A stretch of DNA of 64,000 nucleotides from CAWHXG01 sp963833235 (GTDB taxonomy: Bacteria > Pseudomonadota > Alphaproteobacteria > Rhodobacterales > Rhodobacteraceae): the NCBI GenBank assembly GCA_963833235.1, contig CAWHXG010000001.1, forward strand, positions 62,001 to 126,000. The letters run 5' to 3'. The translations under genes were made by a program, and so were the position numbers. Every line of letters starts with the position of its first letter. The first letter of the stretch is position 1. Shown here piece after piece: positions 51,354 through 61,907 of this stretch. The notes under the pieces were generated by a model. It saw only the letters and a list, made by a program, of their open reading frames with translations. It was not told where the DNA came from and searched no databases.

Positions 51354-52436
51354 ATGAGACGAACGACAACCGCCATCGCAGCCATTCTGGTCTTTGCCGG
51401 CGCCGCCGGCGCGCAGGAGGTCCGCGTCTACAACTGGTCGGACTACATCGACACCGACCTGCTCGAGAAATTCGAGGCCGAGACCGGGATCGAGGTGATC
51501 TACGACGTCTTCGACAGCAACGAGGTGCTGGAGACGAAGATGCTCGCGGGCAGCTCGGGATACGACGTGGTCGTGCCCACCGGCACCTTCCTGCAACGGC
51601 AGATCCAGGCCGGCGTCTTCCAGGAGCTCGATACAGAGAAGCTGCCGAATATTGGCAACATGTGGGATCGCATTGCCGAGCGCACGGCGACCTACGATCC
51701 CGGAAACGCCTATTCGGTCAACTACATGTGGGGCACGACGGGGCTTGGCGTGAACGTCGGCAAGGTCACCGAAATCCTCGGGCCCGATGCGCCGGTGGGC
51801 AGCCTGGAACTTGTCTTCGACCCCGCGAACATGGAGAAGCTGGCCGAATGCGGCGTGCATTTCCTCGATGCGCCGACCGAGGTGATCCCCGCCGCACTCA
51901 AGTTCATCGGCGAGGATCCCGACAGCCACGATCCCGAGGTGATCGCGAAGGTCGAGCCGATCCTCACCGCCGTCGCCCCCTACGTGCAGAAGTTCCATTC
52001 CTCGGAATACATCAACGCCCTGGCCAACGGCGACATCTGTGTCGCCTTCGGCTGGTCCGGCGACATCCTGCAGGCGCGCGACCGGGCGGCCGAGGCCGAC
52101 AACGGGGTCGAGATTGCGTTCAACGCCCCCAGCGAAGGCGCGCTCATGTGGTTCGACCAACTCGCCATTCCGGCCGATGCGCCGAACCCCGACAACGCGC
52201 TCGCCTTCATCAACTTCATGATGGACCCGCAGAACATGGCCGCGGCATCCAACTACGTCTATTATGCCAACGGCAATCTGGCCTCGCAGGAGTTCCTCGA
52301 TGCCGAGGTGATCGACGATCCGGCGATCTATCCCTCTGCCGAGACGGTCGAGAACCTTTATACCGTCACCCCCTATCCGCCGAAGGTTCAGCGGACGGTC
52401 ACGCGGCTTTGGACCAAGATCAAGTCGGGCGTGTGA
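51354..52436 (+). CDS. Polyamine-type ABC transporter substrate-binding protein (PotF-like)
   Basis: 360 residues, signal peptide 1-20 (AGA-Q). Begins EVRVYNWSDYIDTDLLEKFEAETG, a hallmark of PotD/PotF proteins, with the WGTTGLGVN stretch and an SGDI motif. Likely binds putrescine or spermidine in the periplasm. ATG 51354. Its stop overlaps the next gene. Four genes in order SBP-ATPase-permease-permease match potFGHI. Confidence 0.9.
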   Translation: MRRTTTAIAAILVFAGAAGAQEVRVYNWSDYIDTDLLEKFEAETGIEVIYDVFDSNEVLETKMLAGSSGYDVVVPTGTFLQRQIQAGVFQELDTEKLPNIGNMWDRIAERTATYDPGNAYSVNYMWGTTGLGVNVGKVTEILGPDAPVGSLELVFDPANMEKLAECGVHFLDAPTEVIPAALKFIGEDPDSHDPEVIAKVEPILTAVAPYVQKFHSSEYINALANGDICVAFGWSGDILQARDRAAEADNGVEIAFNAPSEGALMWFDQLAIPADAPNPDNALAFINFMMDPQNMAAASNYVYYANGNLASQEFLDAEVIDDPAIYPSAETVENLYTVTPYPPKVQRTVTRLWTKIKSGV

Positions 52437-53602
52437 TCGCGCCCGCCGATGGGGGGGGCGGCCCGTCCGCATCGGCGGCGCCCGCCTCCCTCCAGCCGTG
52501 GGAAGATCCCGCGGCCCGCCCGCTGATCCGCTTCGACGCGGTCAGCAAGCGCTTCGGCGATGCCACGGCGGTGGACGGGGTCGACCTGTCCATCTTCCGC
52601 GGGGAGTTCTTCGCGCTGCTCGGCCCTTCGGGCTGCGGCAAGACCACGCTGATGCGGCTGCTGGCCGGGTTCGAAAAGCCCACCAGCGGCTCGATCCGCC
52701 TCGACGGCGTCGATATTGCCGGGGTCCCGCCCAACAAGCGGCCCGTGAACATGATGTTTCAGTCCTACGCGCTTTTCCCGCATCTCAGCGTGGCCGACAA
52801 CATCGCCTTCGGGCTGAAGCGGTCCGATATGGCGAAGGCCGACATTCCGGCCCGGGTCGACGAGATGCTTTCGCTCGTCAGGTTGCAGAAGTTCGCCGCC
52901 CGCAAGCCGCACCAGATCTCGGGCGGTCAGCGGCAGCGCGTGGCGCTGGCCCGGGCGCTTGCCAAGGCGCCGAAGCTTCTGCTGCTCGACGAGCCGCTGG
53001 GCGCGCTCGACCGTAAGCTGCGCGAGCAAACCCAGTTCGAGCTGATGGACATCCAGGAGAAGACCAAGACCACCTTCGTCATCGTCACCCACGACCAGGA
53101 AGAGGCGATGACCGTGGCCACCCGCGTCGCGGTGATGGACGAAGGACGCGTGGTTCAGGTGGATACGCCCGATGGCATCTACGAGGCACCGAATTCGGTC
53201 TACGTGGCGGGCTTCATCGGCGACGTGAATATCGTCGAGGGCCGGGTCGCGACCCGCGAGGGCGAGCTTATCACACTCGACTGGGCCGAAGGGGCGCCCC
53301 CGATCGCAGCGCGCGTGCCCGCGCCGCCGCCCCCCGGCACGGCCTGCAGCCTCGCGATCCGGCCCGAGAAGATCGCCATCCACACCGAACGGCCCGTGGA
53401 CCGCGCCAATGCCGTGCGGGGCCGCATCCACGACATCGGCTATCTCGGCAATCTCTCGACCTATCACGTAAAGCTGCCCGACGGCATGCTGTTCAAGGCG
53501 CAGGCGGCCAACACCCGCCGGATCGCCCGCCGCCCCTATACCTGGGAGGACGAGGTGTGGCTCAGCTGGTCCGAGACCGCCGGCGTGGTGTTGACACGGT
53601 GA
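52433..53602 (+). CDS. Polyamine-type ABC transporter ATP-binding protein (PotG-like)
   Basis: 389 residues. GTG 52433 overlaps the SBP stop. Walker A GPSGCGKTTLM, signature ISGGQRQRVALARAL, Walker B LLLLDEPLGALD, H-loop VTHDQEEAM, and a C-terminal TOBE domain (about 300-385; LAIRPEKIAI). The N-terminal 30 residues are Gly/Ala/Pro-rich and variable. Forms the motor of the potFGHI-like operon. Confidence 0.93.
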   Translation: MIAPADGGGGPSASAAPASLQPWEDPAARPLIRFDAVSKRFGDATAVDGVDLSIFRGEFFALLGPSGCGKTTLMRLLAGFEKPTSGSIRLDGVDIAGVPPNKRPVNMMFQSYALFPHLSVADNIAFGLKRSDMAKADIPARVDEMLSLVRLQKFAARKPHQISGGQRQRVALARALAKAPKLLLLDEPLGALDRKLREQTQFELMDIQEKTKTTFVIVTHDQEEAMTVATRVAVMDEGRVVQVDTPDGIYEAPNSVYVAGFIGDVNIVEGRVATREGELITLDWAEGAPPIAARVPAPPPPGTACSLAIRPEKIAIHTERPVDRANAVRGRIHDIGYLGNLSTYHVKLPDGMLFKAQAANTRRIARRPYTWEDEVWLSWSETAGVVLTR

Positions 53603-53609
53603 GGCGCGC

Positions 53610-54503
53610 ATGAGCCTGCGCCTGGCCATGGTCGCGCTGCCCTATCTGTGGCTCGCGCTGCTGTTCCTCGCGCCTTTCGCGATCGTGCTGAAGATGTCGC
53701 TGTCGGACCCGGCGGTGGCTATTCCGCCCTATACGCCAAACTTCGATGCCGCAGAGGGGCTGGCGGGCCTGATCGCCATGGTCCGAGCGTTCGACTTCGA
53801 AAACTACGTGTTCCTCGCGACCGACAGCCTCTACTGGCGCGCCTACGTCTCTAGCCTGCAGATCGCCCTGGTCTCCACCCTCGCGACCCTGCTGATCGCC
53901 TACCCCATCGCCTACGGGATGGCCTGCGCGCCGGAACGCTGGCGCCCGACGCTTCTGATGCTGGTGATCCTGCCCTTCTGGACGAGCTTCCTTATCCGCG
54001 TCTATGCCTGGATGGGCATCCTGGGGCAGGACGGCGTGCTGAACTCCGCGCTTATGGGCATGGGGCTGATCGAGGCGCCGCTGACGATCCTGAACACCAA
54101 CTGGGCCGTCTACATCGGGATCGTCTACACCTACCTGCCGTTCATGGTGCTGCCGATCTATGCCGCGCTGGAGCGGCTGGACGCCTCCCTGCTCGAGGCG
54201 GCAGAGGATCTGGGCTGCTCCCGCATCGCCGCCTTCTGGGCGGTTACGTGGCCACTGTCCCGCCCAGGCATCATCGCTGGCAGCTTTCTCGTCTTCATCC
54301 CGGTGATCGGGGAATTCGTGATCCCCTCGCTGCTGGGCGGCACCCAGACCCTGATGATCGGCAAGGTCCTCTGGGAGGAGTTCTTCAATAACCGCGATTG
54401 GCCGGTCGCCTCGGCGGTGGCGGTGATCCTTCTGCTTCTGCTGATCGTGCCGATCGTGCTCTTCCAGCGCAACGAGCAACGCGCGCGGGAGGCGGGGACA
54501 TGA
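53610..54503 (+). CDS. Polyamine-type ABC transporter permease (PotH-like)
   Basis: 297 residues, six helices. The EAA loop is EAAEDLGCSRIAAFWAV. Has the long periplasmic loop after TM1 (about 30-75) usual for PotH. Stop overlaps the next start (ATGA). Confidence 0.92.
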   Translation: MSLRLAMVALPYLWLALLFLAPFAIVLKMSLSDPAVAIPPYTPNFDAAEGLAGLIAMVRAFDFENYVFLATDSLYWRAYVSSLQIALVSTLATLLIAYPIAYGMACAPERWRPTLLMLVILPFWTSFLIRVYAWMGILGQDGVLNSALMGMGLIEAPLTILNTNWAVYIGIVYTYLPFMVLPIYAALERLDASLLEAAEDLGCSRIAAFWAVTWPLSRPGIIAGSFLVFIPVIGEFVIPSLLGGTQTLMIGKVLWEEFFNNRDWPVASAVAVILLLLLIVPIVLFQRNEQRAREAGT

Positions 54504-55315
54504 GCGGCCGCTTCTCCTGGTTCAACGCCACCGCGCTCACCCTTGGCTTCGCGTTCCTCTATCTGCCGATGATCATCCTGGTGATCTACAGCTTCAACGC
54601 CTCGCGCCTCGTGACCGTATGGGCCGGCTTCTCGACGCGCTGGTACGGCGAGCTTCTAACCAACGAGGCCTTCCTCGACGCGGCGTGGGTCACCCTGAAG
54701 GTCGCGCTGGTCAGTGCCTCACTTGCGACGATCCTCGGGACCATGGCCGCCTGGGCGCTGGTGCGGGCCGGGCGCTTTCGGGGGCGCACGCTTTTCACCG
54801 GCATGATCTATGCGCCGCTTGTCATGCCGGAGGTCATCACCGGGCTCTCGCTGCTGCTGCTCTTCATCTCCATCGGCCTCGACCGTGGAATGACGACCAT
54901 CGTGCTTGCCCACACCACGTTTTCGATGTGCTTCGTCTCGGTAGTGGTCTCGTCGCGGCTGGCGACGTTCGATCTGTCGCTGGAAGAGGCTGCGCTGGAT
55001 CTGGGATGTTCCCCCTGGGATGCCTTCCGAAGCGTGACGCTGCCCATCGTGGCGCCGGCCGTCCTGGCGGGCTGGCTGCTCGCCTTCACCCTCTCGCTCG
55101 ACGATCTGGTGATCGCCAGCTTCACATCCGGCCCGGCCGCCACCACCCTGCCCATGCGGATCTTCAGTCAGGTGCGGCTGGGCGTCAGCCCCGAGATCAA
55201 CGCGCTCTCCACCCTGCTGATCGCATTGGTCACAGTCGGCGTCGTCACAGCCTCGCTGGTCTCGAAACAGGCGCTCGTCGCCCGCAGGCGGGACGAGCGC
55301 CTGGCTGCGGGCTAG
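54500..55315 (+). CDS. Polyamine-type ABC transporter permease (PotI-like)
   Basis: 271 residues, six helices; EAA loop EEAALDLGCSPWDAFRSV, and IYSFNASRLVTVWAGFSTRWY after TM1, typical of PotI/PotC. Last gene of the operon. It overlaps tail to tail by four bases with the YihY gene, with no terminator space. Confidence 0.92.
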   Translation: MSGRFSWFNATALTLGFAFLYLPMIILVIYSFNASRLVTVWAGFSTRWYGELLTNEAFLDAAWVTLKVALVSASLATILGTMAAWALVRAGRFRGRTLFTGMIYAPLVMPEVITGLSLLLLFISIGLDRGMTTIVLAHTTFSMCFVSVVVSSRLATFDLSLEEAALDLGCSPWDAFRSVTLPIVAPAVLAGWLLAFTLSLDDLVIASFTSGPAATTLPMRIFSQVRLGVSPEINALSTLLIALVTVGVVTASLVSKQALVARRRDERLAAG

Positions 55316-56262
55316 AGGTCTTCCCGGGCCGCGCCCAGTACGTCAGCCTTTACCGCGCCGCGGTAGCCCATGGGATAATCGAGGCCGGTCGTCGTGTCGA
55401 CCTTGGTCTGGGCCTCCATCTCGGCGTTCAGCTCGCCGCCCATCAGGATCACGTAGGCCGAGATCCAAAGCCACATAAGCAGCACGATCACGCCGCCGAG
55501 GGCGCCGAACGTCTCGTTGTAGCTGCCAAAGCTCGTGACGTAGACGGAGAACGCAGCCGATGCGGCCATCCACAGCACGCAGGCGATCACCGCGCCGGGG
55601 GTGACCCATTGCCACCGCGCCGTCGCCCGCGACGGTCCATAGCGGTAAAGCACCGTCAGGCCGCCGATGGTCAGAGCGGCAAGCGCAACCCACCGCAGGA
55701 TTCCGATCACCATTTCGGTCATCGGGCCAAGTGCCACGATGGAAAGGACGACCGGCAGCGCCAGGACCGCCCCGAGGCCCACCAGAAGGCCGACCACCAG
55801 AAACACGGTGAGCCCCAGCACGACCAGCTTCTTCATGACAAAGCCGCGCTCCTCGGTTTCCTCGTAGGCGATGTTGAGGCCCTCCACGAGGCTGTTCATG
55901 CCCTTGGACGCGGAGTAGAGCGCGAGCAGGATGCCCAGAAGCAGCGTCAGTCCCAAACCGCCTTCGCTGCTGCCCGCCACTGCCGTGGCTTGATCGATGA
56001 TGATGCTCGCGACGTCCTCCGGGATAAGCGCAGAGACGTTCTCGATCTGGGCAATCACCTGTTCGGGGGCAAGGATCAGTCCGCTCAGCGCCATCAGGGC
56101 CGTGATCGCCGGAAACAGGGCCAGAAGGCCGTAGAAGGCGACGCCCGCCGCGATCAGGCCCACATGGTCCTTGGCAATCTCGCCCTTCACGCGCATGGCG
56201 ATGTCGAACCATCCCTTGCGAGGGATCTGAAGCGGGGTGTCTGCGTCGCGACCGCGGGTCAT
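55312..56262 (-). CDS. YihY/BrkB-family inner-membrane protein
   Basis: 316 residues, about six helices. Begins with a KRVKGEIAKDH-like cytosolic stretch then GLIAAGVAFYGLLALFPAITALM, ALYSASKGMNSLVEGLN, and GALGGVIVLLMWLW, the family hallmarks. Function poorly known; sometimes misnamed RNase BN. Close to the stress cluster on the same strand but separated by 83 bases. Confidence 0.92.
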   Translation of the reverse strand: MTRGRDADTPLQIPRKGWFDIAMRVKGEIAKDHVGLIAAGVAFYGLLALFPAITALMALSGLILAPEQVIAQIENVSALIPEDVASIIIDQATAVAGSSEGGLGLTLLLGILLALYSASKGMNSLVEGLNIAYEETEERGFVMKKLVVLGLTVFLVVGLLVGLGAVLALPVVLSIVALGPMTEMVIGILRWVALAALTIGGLTVLYRYGPSRATARWQWVTPGAVIACVLWMAASAAFSVYVTSFGSYNETFGALGGVIVLLMWLWISAYVILMGGELNAEMEAQTKVDTTTGLDYPMGYRGAVKADVLGAAREDL

Positions 56263-56345
56263 GGCAAGCCCTCATTGGACATTGGAAACGAGAGAGGGGG
56301 CAGGCTGTTTCCGGCCCGCCCCCCACTTCCTTGAGTATCGGGCGA

Positions 56346-57524
56346 TCAGCTGACGCTGCTGCCCAATTTCTGGCGGTCGGCCTCGGCCTGCGCGGCGTCC
56401 GAGACACGCGCGGCGCCCTCGCGGGCCCGCTCGCTCACCGCATCCACCACGCTACCGGCATCGGGCGTGGCGCCGTCGACTTCACGCCGGGTCTCCCCGG
56501 CGACCGAGCGGGCCTCGTCCATGGTCGCCTGCGCGACCTTGCCAAGCTTCTGGCGCTCTTCGTGGTAGACACGCTCGGCCTCGTGCATCAGGGCATCGCT
56601 CTCACGACCCATCTGCTCGTCTTCCAGGCGGGTCCGCGGCAGGGCTCCACCGATGGCGGCACCGACGGCCAGGGCAAGGGCACCGGCAACAAGCGGCTGC
56701 TCCTCGAAGAAATCCTGGCTGCGGGCGATCCCGGCGCGCGCGGCGTTCTCCGCCCGGTCGCGGGCAACCAGAGCCCGCTCGCGCGCTGCGACCACGCGCG
56801 CCCGTGCCTCCTCGGAGAGTTGCTCGGTTCCGGATGCGATCCGACGCCGTGCCGCCTCGGCCCGCATGCGCGCGCCTTCGGCGGTGTTGGCGACGCCGCG
56901 ACGGGCCGAGTCGTAGCCGGCCGCCGCCGAATCACGCGCCGAGCCATAGGCCCCGGCAACGCCGTCGCGAGCGCTTCCGGCGGCGCCGGCGATCCCGCTC
57001 TTTGCAGAGCCAGCCATCTCGCCGGCACGGTCGCCCATCGAGGCACCGTCGCTGTCGTCCGAGGTGCTGCCGTAGGTCGTACCGCCATCCACGTCATAGT
57101 CGTAGATGCTCGAACGCGAGGTCCACTCAGGCCCCGTGCTTGGCGAAGAAAGGGCGCGCTGCCCACCATAGTAGGTGCCACCCGAACCGGTGCTGTCGTA
57201 GTCGTAGCCATCGTCGTCCGATCCGCGGAAGCGATTGGCATAACCCTTCGCCGTACCCGAGATCTCGGAGGCCCGCGGGCCCGTGCCGAAGATCAGCCAG
57301 GCAAGCCCGATGCCGGTCAGAGCCAGCGCGATCGGGTTCTCCTTTACCGACCGAGCCACGGATTGGCCGATATCGCCGCCGTTCCCGCGCAAGTAGTCTC
57401 CAGCCTGCTGGACGACCCCCTCAAGGGAAAGCCGACTCTGCAGATCGTCGAGCGTCTCGCTCAGTGCGGCGCGCTCATGCGCGATGTCGCGTTCGATTTC
57501 GTCAGGTGTCTGAGTGCTAGACAT
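56346..57524 (-). CDS. DUF3618-containing protein with long Ala/Arg-rich repeats
   Basis: 392 residues. The DUF3618 N terminus (TPDEIERDIAHERAALSETLDDL, with a helix near 65-80) is followed by a Gly/Ser/Tyr-rich linker and Ala-rich amphipathic repeats (SARDGVAGAYGSARDSAAAGYDSAR) like those of LEA or YtxH-type proteins; a second hydrophobic helix near 295-315. Overlaps the holin-like gene by eight bases. Last gene of a general-stress operon driven by the EcfG-type promoter near 58.74 kb. Confidence 0.85.
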   Translation of the reverse strand: MSSTQTPDEIERDIAHERAALSETLDDLQSRLSLEGVVQQAGDYLRGNGGDIGQSVARSVKENPIALALTGIGLAWLIFGTGPRASEISGTAKGYANRFRGSDDDGYDYDSTGSGGTYYGGQRALSSPSTGPEWTSRSSIYDYDVDGGTTYGSTSDDSDGASMGDRAGEMAGSAKSGIAGAAGSARDGVAGAYGSARDSAAAGYDSARRGVANTAEGARMRAEAARRRIASGTEQLSEEARARVVAARERALVARDRAENAARAGIARSQDFFEEQPLVAGALALAVGAAIGGALPRTRLEDEQMGRESDALMHEAERVYHEERQKLGKVAQATMDEARSVAGETRREVDGATPDAGSVVDAVSERAREGAARVSDAAQAEADRQKLGSSVS

Positions 57525-57921
57525 TCGTTTTCTCCCGGATGGTCGCGACGTCGCGCTGCACGTTGTCGGCGGCGCGCGTCGGCGCAATGCTGGAAAGTTT
57601 CAAATCCTTGACGCCCTTCGAGACCAGCATGAAGGCGATCACGGCGAACAGGGCACCCACGATCAGTGCCGACCACCCATCGTCGATGCCAAGCTCGACG
57701 AGGGCGGCAACGAGTGCGGCCGCGAGCACGTTCAGAGCGGTCAGGGCAATGACGACGGCACCAACGATCAGGCCGATGGCCGTAACCGCCCGGCTGATGT
57801 TCTGGTTAACCTCGCTACGGGCAAGGTCGACCTCCTTGCGCATCAACGAGCTGATATGCGACAGGGCGTCGGTCAGCAGGTTGGGCGTGCTGCGCGCCGG
57901 GTTCGTCTGGTACTCGGCCAT
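57517..57921 (-). CDS. Phage-holin-superfamily (holin-X-like) membrane protein
   Basis: 134 residues. An N-terminal amphipathic segment with SLMRKEVDLARSEV, then two long helices with a short turn (about 48-72 and 82-104). Matches the pattern called Actinobacterial holin-X/phage_holin_3_6, which in Alphaproteobacteria is a stress-operon membrane protein and not a lysis protein. ATG 57921 chosen (TTG 57927 possible). Confidence 0.82.
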   Translation of the reverse strand: MAEYQTNPARSTPNLLTDALSHISSLMRKEVDLARSEVNQNISRAVTAIGLIVGAVVIALTALNVLAAALVAALVELGIDDGWSALIVGALFAVIAFMLVSKGVKDLKLSSIAPTRAADNVQRDVATIREKTNV

Positions 57922-57923
57922 CT

Positions 57924-58625
57924 TCAATAACCTTTCTGCGTCGTGGTCGTCTGTGGCGCGGCCGGGGACGTCATGGGCGCCGCCTGTGCTCCGGAGGTGC
58001 GGGTAGAGACGGCCGGGGAAGGATAGGGGTCGGTCGCTGACGTTCCGCCGTAACCGCCCGTCGAGCCGGCACTGGCGCCGGTCGTCGTTCCGGTGGTGGC
58101 GCCGGTCGTCGTCCCGGTCGAATAGCCACCCGGCTGATACCCACTGCCGCTTCCGTAAGATGTGGGTTCGTCGCGGCCGGAAGGTGCCTGCGAGGCTTTC
58201 ATGAAGCGCGTCGCGGCGAAGCCTACGAGCGCTGCACCGCCAAGGAACACGGCCGGGTTGCGACGGGCGAAATCGCCGAGGTCGCGGGTCAGGTCGCCCA
58301 GATCCTTCGCCTGCAGGGCCTCGGATGCATCGGCTAGACCGCTCGCGATCTGCCCCATCGTACGCTCCTGCGGAGATCCGTCACGCATCTCGTCGGCGGC
58401 CTTGCGGAAGGCGGAGGCGACGCTGGAGACTTCGCTGGCCACCCTGTCCTTAGCACCCTCCGCCTGGTTGCGGGCCTCGCCGGCAGCGGTGCGTGCCGTG
58501 TCTTCTGCCTTGCCGCGCAGGTCCTGCGCGGCGCGGGAGGCTTCGGTGCGGGCCTTTTCGCCCGCATCCTGCCGGCCTGCGGTTCCGGTCGTTCCCATCG
58601 GGGGATCTTGAGTGGACATCGTCAT
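57924..58625 (-). CDS. Stress-induced DUF883/YqjD-like membrane protein
   Basis: 233 residues. Ala/Glu/Arg/Lys heptads (RAAQDLRGKAEDTARTAAGE, about 30-60), then the YqjD-like end FARRNPAVFLGGAALVGFAATRFMKAS (about 140-165) with one helix, and a Gly/Thr/Ser-rich tail with several TTTGAT repeats. Members next to holin-X and DUF3618 genes are sometimes named nutrient deprivation-induced protein (recollection). ATG 58625 has AAGGAG upstream. First gene of the operon with an EcfG-type promoter. Confidence 0.8.
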   Translation of the reverse strand: MTMSTQDPPMGTTGTAGRQDAGEKARTEASRAAQDLRGKAEDTARTAAGEARNQAEGAKDRVASEVSSVASAFRKAADEMRDGSPQERTMGQIASGLADASEALQAKDLGDLTRDLGDFARRNPAVFLGGAALVGFAATRFMKASQAPSGRDEPTSYGSGSGYQPGGYSTGTTTGATTGTTTGASAGSTGGYGGTSATDPYPSPAVSTRTSGAQAAPMTSPAAPQTTTTQKGY

Positions 58626-58731
58626 TGCGCGTTCTCCTTCGTTGCGGGGCCGTCGGCGTCTCACGGGCGCCGCCCACGCCTGCGACCCATTTGCAATTGC
58701 AATCAAAGGTCTGTGAAACCCTCTGCGTTCG

Positions 58732-58756
58732 AACGTGCAACAACCGCCCTTGTTCC
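58732..58756 (-). promoter_or_regulatory. EcfG-type general stress promoter, minus strand
   Basis: GGAAC-N16-CGTT, an exact match to the alphaproteobacterial general-stress sigma factor consensus, about 107 bases before the start of the DUF883-like gene. No such sigma gene is in the window. Confidence 0.75.
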
Positions 58757-58851
58757 ACAGCATTCGCGGGGAACGTGTTCTGCCCGTGGGAAAGTCGAGT
58801 ACGCCGCAGACCGGCCGCTGATCGGGGTCGGCCGAGATCAGGCACTTTTAC

Positions 58852-58876
58852 GGAACACGCAGGCCATATTCGGGTT
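58852..58876 (+). promoter_or_regulatory. EcfG-type promoter, plus strand, one mismatch
   Basis: GGAAC-N16-GGTT, one mismatch from GGAAC-N16-CGTT, ending 43 bases before the YciE-like ATG. It is the mirror of the exact site on the other strand in the same divergent gap. Confidence 0.55.
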
Positions 58877-58918
58877 GTCCGGATGAAATATCCAACTTGC
58901 CGAGAAGGAGCCCACATA

Positions 58919-59413
58919 ATGGCTATGAACACGCTCAAGGACGTCTATGTCGATCAACTGCAAGACATCTACAGTGCCTGCAAGCAATCGCACAAGGTTA
59001 CCACGAAGCTGGCCGAGATCGCCGGCAACGCGGATCTGAAATCTGCGCTGAAGTCCGGCGCGGACGGGATCGAAGAGGGCATGACCCAGGTGTCGAAGCT
59101 CGTGAAGGGCCACGACGCCGATCCGGAAGGCGAGTTCTGCAAGGGCATGGAAGGTCTTGTGAAAGAGGCCCACGCCCATGCGCTCGACGAGGACTTCGGC
59201 GACGACGACGTGCGCGACGCGATGATCATCACCCAGTACCAGCGCATGACACACTACGCGATCGCGGGCTACGGCTGCGTGCTGGCCTTCGCCAAGCGCC
59301 TCGGCCTTGAAGAGGATGCCGCCGTGCTCGAGAAGTGCCTCGACAACACCTATGACGGCGATCGGCACATGACCGACCTCGCGACCGGCGGGATCAACGC
59401 CGCCGCAGCCTGA
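58919..59413 (+). CDS. Ferritin-like DUF892 stress protein (YciE/YciF-like)
   Basis: 164 residues, four-helix bundle. Starts MNTLKDVYVDQLQDIYSACKQ, as in DUF892; ALDEDFGDDDVRDAMIITQYQRMTHYAIAGYG carries the acidic/His residues of the putative di-metal site. Shine-Dalgarno GAAGGAG before ATG 58919. Predicted stress-response role; enzymatic activity not established. Confidence 0.92.
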   Translation: MAMNTLKDVYVDQLQDIYSACKQSHKVTTKLAEIAGNADLKSALKSGADGIEEGMTQVSKLVKGHDADPEGEFCKGMEGLVKEAHAHALDEDFGDDDVRDAMIITQYQRMTHYAIAGYGCVLAFAKRLGLEEDAAVLEKCLDNTYDGDRHMTDLATGGINAAAA

Positions 59414-59440
59414 TCGCCACCGGAACGATTTCCGCAGATG

Positions 59441-59470
59441 CTGCCGCCCCCCGGGGCGGCAGTTGTCTTT
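59441..59470 (+). terminator. Intrinsic terminator of the YciE-like gene
   Basis: CTGCCGCCCC-CC-GGGGCGGCAG, 10-bp stem followed by TTGTCTTTTG. 28 bases past the stop. The clearest Rho-independent terminator in the window. Confidence 0.85.
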
Positions 59471-59544
59471 TGTGGCGGGAGGCGTTGAACCTGCCCGCGC
59501 TTTGCCTGACGATGCGGGCGCAAAGCCAGTGGGATCATCCTTGC

Positions 59545-60486
59545 ATGACGACAGCCGACGAAGCCGGGATCGGCACCGCCGAGGCGCAGATGGACCCTGA
59601 GATGGCCGCCATCGCCCGCCGCCTTCCCAAGCTCGAAGGCTTCGATCTCGAAGCGATGCGCCACCACGCCCGCATGTCGAAGGCCGAATGGAACGAGGCG
59701 CCCTTGCCCCCGGGCGTCAGCGTCGAGGAAACCCGGATCGAGGGTGCAGGCGGATCGCTCGAACATCACGTCTTCACCCCGGCCGGGGCCACCGGGGCGC
59801 CGATCCTGCATCTGCACGGGGGCGGGTGGGCCGTTGGCAACCTGCGCTCCACGCGCGCGCTCTTCGCGGGTCTGGCGCAGGCGACCGGGCGGCGGGTAGA
59901 GGCCCCGCATGTGCGCCAGGCGCCGGAGCATCCCCATCCCGCCCCGCTCGAGGATGCGCTCGCGGCGATCCGGGCGGTCGCGCAGGCCCATGGCGGCCCC
60001 GTCGTTCTGGCCGGTGACAGTGCAGGTGCGCATCTGGCCCTTGCCGCCTGCCTCGCCGCCCGCGATGCCGGCACGCCCCTGCCCGTCTCGGCGCTGGTTC
60101 TCTACTACGGTTGCTTCCGGCGCCTGACGGACACGCCCAGCCACCGGCGCTTCGGCTCCGGCGCCTTTGGGCTGTCGTCCGAAAAGATGGCGCTTTTCTG
60201 GTCGATGCTGATGCCGCCCGGAACGCCCGCTCCGGGGCCGGATCTGGCTGCCGCGAAGATGCACGATCTACCACCGGTCCAGATCCAGGCCGCCGGGCTC
60301 GACCCGCTGCTGGACGACAGCCTGTGGCTCCACGAGGCCCTCGCGAACTCCGGCGCACCGGTAGAGCTGCATGTCTGGCCCGGCGTCCTGCACGGCTTTC
60401 TCGGCTATCATGCCGATCTGGCTGCGGCCCGCGGCGCCCTCGCCGCCACGGCCGGCTTCCTGGCCGCCCGAAGCGCTGGCGCGTGA
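59545..60486 (+). CDS. Alpha/beta hydrolase, hormone-sensitive lipase family
   Basis: 313 residues, cytosolic esterase-like. HGGGW oxyanion motif, nucleophile GDSAGAHL, Asp in AAGLDPLLDD and His in GVLHGFLGY, the complete triad. ATG 59545 is chosen over longer frames. Substrate unknown; a short-chain ester or amide is likely for this family. A 238-base gap (60487-60724) with no recognisable gene follows. Confidence 0.9.
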   Translation: MTTADEAGIGTAEAQMDPEMAAIARRLPKLEGFDLEAMRHHARMSKAEWNEAPLPPGVSVEETRIEGAGGSLEHHVFTPAGATGAPILHLHGGGWAVGNLRSTRALFAGLAQATGRRVEAPHVRQAPEHPHPAPLEDALAAIRAVAQAHGGPVVLAGDSAGAHLALAACLAARDAGTPLPVSALVLYYGCFRRLTDTPSHRRFGSGAFGLSSEKMALFWSMLMPPGTPAPGPDLAAAKMHDLPPVQIQAAGLDPLLDDSLWLHEALANSGAPVELHVWPGVLHGFLGYHADLAAARGALAATAGFLAARSAGA

Positions 60487-60724
60487 CCCGTTCGTGCCCA
60501 GGACCACCTTCTGGAAGCAAACCGCTCGCTGCTCCATGAGCGGCCGCGGAAGCATGCGTCCACCGCCAAGCTCCGACAAGACGGTGTTCGCCGTGGGTGA
60601 TCAGGCGGCAGCCCCTTCGGCGCCGGCAACCTGCGGCCGCAGGGTCCGCCGGGTCCGCCGGCCGCCGCGGGCGCAGGTCGCGCCCCCCGTCGCCGCGTTC
60701 GGCATCAGGGTCTGAGGCGCCGCG

Positions 60725-61753
<1,029 letters not shown>

Positions 61754-61907
61754 TGCCAGGGGCCATAGCGCGGGCCACGGACAAGGTTTGCGCGCTTCGG
61801 CGAGGCATCGCCCCGGCCCCCCAAAGGTCAGAGCTCATTCCGCCTTCCACCGGGCCGGGGCAAGGGGAACGGCGGCGCCACCCCCGCCCCCCCCACCGGC
61901 GGCCAGC

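Noticed and set aside
57517..57921. Holin-like gene as evidence of a prophage
   Set aside because: No lysis, capsid or integrase genes nearby. This subfamily is normally part of a chromosomal stress operon.
60487..60724. Possible small gene between the hydrolase and the HDAC gene
   Set aside because: The frames on both strands are Arg/Pro/Ala-rich with no ribosome site or homology; left as intergenic.
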